DNA from: CAZUCE01 sp964619265
Lineage (GTDB): Bacteria > Planctomycetota > UBA1135 > GCA-002686595
NCBI GenBank assembly: GCA_964619265.1
Contig: CAZUCE010000014.1
Span: 43,287-107,286, forward strand
Length of the DNA: 64,000 bases
Direction of reading: 5' to 3'
Part shown: positions 62,187-64,000 of the stretch, piece after piece
Position numbering within the stretch: the stretch's first letter is position 1
Layout: each line of letters begins with the position of its first letter
Notes under the pieces: model-generated
What the model saw: the letters and a program-made list of their open reading frames with translations, nothing else
The model's database searches: none
Told to the model about the DNA's origin: nothing
Position numbers and translations under genes: made by a program

Positions 62187-63602
62187 ATGCTCGGCACGAA
62201 CCAGCCACAGCTCCCCGGAATTCCCTCTCGGGGGGGTCTTTCCTGCGGGCTAGCGCTCCTTGGGGCCGTGTCCTGCGGCCAGCCTTCGGATTCTGTGGTC
62301 GAACGGGATCTGGCGCTGTTCGTCGTCGATGCCCTGCGGCGGGATGCGCTTTCCTGCTATGCGCCCACAAACGGGGCGCCGCAAAACCCGATCACGGAAC
62401 GCTTCGACGCGTTCGCCGGCGAAGCGCTCCGCGTCGAAAACGCGGCCTCTCCGGCCAGCTACACCCTGGCGTCGACCGCTTCCCTGTTCACCGGGCTCAG
62501 CCCGGCGCGGCACGGAACGCTCGGGCTTTCGACCAACGTCTTGCCGAGCGCCTGCCGGACCCTGGCCGAAGCCCTGAGCGACGAGGGCTATGCAACCGCA
62601 GCGTTCTCCTGCAATCCCAACGTTTCGCCGCCAGGAGCCTTCGACCAGGGTTTCGGGACCTTCCGGTTTCATCTGCGCGATCGCTTGGACGTCCACGTGG
62701 TGCCGGACCTTCTGCTCGAAGAACTTGCCCAGTTCTGGAAGAGCGAGCCGAGCAGTTCGAGAGCGCGGCCCAGGTTCTCGTACGTGCACATCCTGCCACC
62801 GCATGCGCCCTACGATCCGCCGCTTGACTTGCTAGAGCGAACCGGGGGCGCCGAAACGGCCGACGCCGAGGGATCCCACGAGTACTTGGTTCAGCTTGGC
62901 ACGCGCGATGACTTGACGACCGGGCTGCCCCAAGTCCAGCGCGTGAAGGCCCGCTATCTGGCGGGTGTGCAAGTTGCCGACCGCTGGTTCGGGGAATGCC
63001 TGGACCGACTCGAAGTCGAGTTGGACTCGGCGATGGTGGTGCTGACTTCCGATCATGGCGAGTCCTTCGCGGAACATGGGCGTATGTCCCACGGACCCTC
63101 CGTTTACGCGGAAGCGCTCGAGATTCCGTTGCTGATTCGTTCGCCGGACCTCGCCTCGGGCGTGGTTCCCGGTCCCGTGTCGACCCAAGACCTCGCCGCG
63201 ACCTTGACCGAAGCGCTGGGCGTGGAGTGGCCGCGGGACGGCTCGGGGGGCGTCTCGTTCCTGTCGCATCTGCGCGGAGAAGCGCTGGCTCCCCGCGGCG
63301 CTCTCCTCGCGCGAGGAACCGGCGAACGCCCATTTTGGTCCATGCGCGAGGACCATTGGATGCTGATCGCCCAGCCGACCGGCGGCTATCGCGAGCTCTA
63401 CGACCTGGCCTCGGACCCAAAGCAACTCAAAAACCTCGCGGCCACCGATCCAAAACGAGCCCAAGCCTTCGTCGACCGCCTGTCCGAGCAACTAGCTTCC
63501 GATCGCGCGCGGCGGATCGAGCGCAGCGGCCCGCGGCGACACCGAACCCTAGCTCGCGAGCTAGCCGAGCTAGGCTACGCGGAAGGCTCCGAGGATCTCT
63601 GA
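62187..63602 (+). CDS. Sulfatase-fold lipoprotein (alkaline phosphatase superfamily)
   Basis: A 471-residue PF00884-type protein. The signal ends with lipobox LGAVSC (Cys30). Metal-site Asp48 in FVVDALRRDAL, the nucleophile region SPASYTLASTASLFTG and the late VVLTSDHGESFAEHG are present. True sulfatases have Cys or Ser in CxPSR for formylglycine; here the position reads as Thr/Ser in SYTLAS, as in phosphoglycerol/phosphoethanolamine transferases and related phosphohydrolases. So it is likely an envelope phospho- or sulfo-hydrolase without formylglycine. ATG 62187 is chosen over an in-frame TTG at 62178. Confidence 0.88.
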   Translation: MLGTNQPQLPGIPSRGGLSCGLALLGAVSCGQPSDSVVERDLALFVVDALRRDALSCYAPTNGAPQNPITERFDAFAGEALRVENAASPASYTLASTASLFTGLSPARHGTLGLSTNVLPSACRTLAEALSDEGYATAAFSCNPNVSPPGAFDQGFGTFRFHLRDRLDVHVVPDLLLEELAQFWKSEPSSSRARPRFSYVHILPPHAPYDPPLDLLERTGGAETADAEGSHEYLVQLGTRDDLTTGLPQVQRVKARYLAGVQVADRWFGECLDRLEVELDSAMVVLTSDHGESFAEHGRMSHGPSVYAEALEIPLLIRSPDLASGVVPGPVSTQDLAATLTEALGVEWPRDGSGGVSFLSHLRGEALAPRGALLARGTGERPFWSMREDHWMLIAQPTGGYRELYDLASDPKQLKNLAATDPKRAQAFVDRLSEQLASDRARRIERSGPRRHRTLARELAELGYAEGSEDL

Positions 63603-63903
63603 CGAGCCCGCCTAAACGGTCCTGAGTGCATTTGCGAGGCACAGGCTGTTCAGCGAAGGAAGCCCCCAGGCAAGAGCCTCGGAGGAAGTTCAGGGCTGCG
63701 TGCGGATTGTGGCTGGCTCGAAACTGGGTGTTTTGAGACGGGGGGCCTGCTTTTTCGACCGGCGCGAAGCGAGCGATTCGTGGCGCGGGCTACAGCGCTC
63801 GCCAGTCGGGGCGCGAAGGCGACTTGCGAAGGGACCGGGGGCCAAGGGGCCTGGAGCGGGTTCCATCACCGCGCGCTCCGGCTTCGCTCCGGAAGGGAGG
63901 GAA
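63603..63903. other. Intergenic region, nothing recognised
   Basis: There are 301 bases between the sulfatase gene and the tRNA. Small ORFs are present but lack family features. TCCGG-CTTCGCT-CCGGA (near 63885) forms a short hairpin about 10 bases past the tRNA 3' end on its strand, possibly its weak terminator. Confidence 0.3.
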
Positions 63904-63979
63904 TGGCTCCCCGAGTAGGACTCGAACCTACGACAAACCGGTTAACAGCCGGTTGCTCTACCAACTGAGCTATCGGGGA
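63904..63979 (-). tRNA. tRNA-Asn (GTT)
   Basis: On the minus strand the 76-nt sequence folds as a complete cloverleaf. The acceptor TCCCCGA pairs with TCGGGGA, with discriminator G and an encoded CCA. The D-arm is GCTCAGTTGGTAGAGC. The anticodon stem CCGGC... encloses loop CTGTTAA with anticodon GTT. The T-arm is GTAGGTTCGAGTCCTAC. All standard invariant bases are present. It is transcribed leftward. Confidence 0.98.
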
Positions 63980-64000
63980 ACGCGGGGGTAAGGATAGTTC

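Noticed and set aside
1..64000. CRISPR arrays, insertion sequences, phage or integrase genes.
   Set aside because: No regularly spaced 25-40 bp repeats, no transposase or integrase motifs and no terminal inverted repeats were found; tandem repeats seen are 15-20 bp without spacers.

Overview
The window is about 64 kb of GC-rich, gene-dense chromosomal DNA from a bacterium with an outer membrane. It has many lipoprotein signals, an AsmA-like protein and an LpxR-like barrel. The large TPR/VCBS/ASPIC lipoprotein, the IcmF plus MutAB set, the sulfatase-fold lipoprotein and the M28/DUF885 peptidases fit Planctomycetota or a related deep lineage; that placement is inference from gene content. GTG and TTG starts are frequent and often decided by 4-base GTGA, ATGA or TTGA overlaps. 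No phage, transposase, CRISPR array or rRNA is visible. One tRNA-Asn lies at the right edge.

Region by region. 1-6.8 kb (minus): AsmA-like giant protein open at the window edge, FAD oxidoreductase, DUF885 peptidase lipoprotein and Nudix hydrolase. 6.9-12.6 kb: EamA transporter, LpxR-like protein and a 1149-residue TPR/VCBS/ASPIC lipoprotein. 12.7-18.1 kb (plus): a DprE2/DprE1-like epimerase pair, a Clp N-domain-only protein and a secreted SGNH hydrolase. 18.2-22.2 kb: ApaH-like phosphatase, a tiny basic ORF, a polyprenyl-phosphate sugar transferase and a second EamA transporter. 22.2-35.5 kb (minus): a tightly packed series, in transcription order otsA, an otsB-GH15 fusion, a diguanylate cyclase, MBOAT, SGNH, ABC permease, ABC ATPase and an ABC permease-CPBP protease fusion. 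It links trehalose, c-di-GMP and polysaccharide O-acylation. 35.7-38.6 kb (plus): signal peptidase I, SDR and aldehyde dehydrogenase.

38.7-39.4 kb (minus) is the most interesting spot. A Bcp-type peroxiredoxin has an in-frame UGA exactly at the peroxidatic cysteine, followed 14 nt later by a perfect 7-bp hairpin in the place expected for a bacterial SECIS element. It is therefore a probable selenoprotein. Just upstream in the same frame is a short membrane-peptide ORF with a Cys-UGA pair and its own hairpin.

39.8-45.2 kb: NADP-isocitrate dehydrogenase, then a minus-strand four-gene ABC system that combines a ZnuA-like metal-binding lipoprotein with an FtsX-type permease, with a 17-bp tandem array that repeats a ribosome-binding site and GTG. 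45.5-47.5 kb: secreted M28 peptidase with PDZ. 47.8-56.5 kb (plus): the operon icmF-mutA-mutB-meaB for B12-dependent acyl-CoA isomerisation. 56.7-63.6 kb: glycosyltransferase, EF-hand/ClpP-like protein, zinc metallopeptidase, FAD amine-oxidase-like protein and sulfatase-fold lipoprotein, followed by tRNA-Asn.
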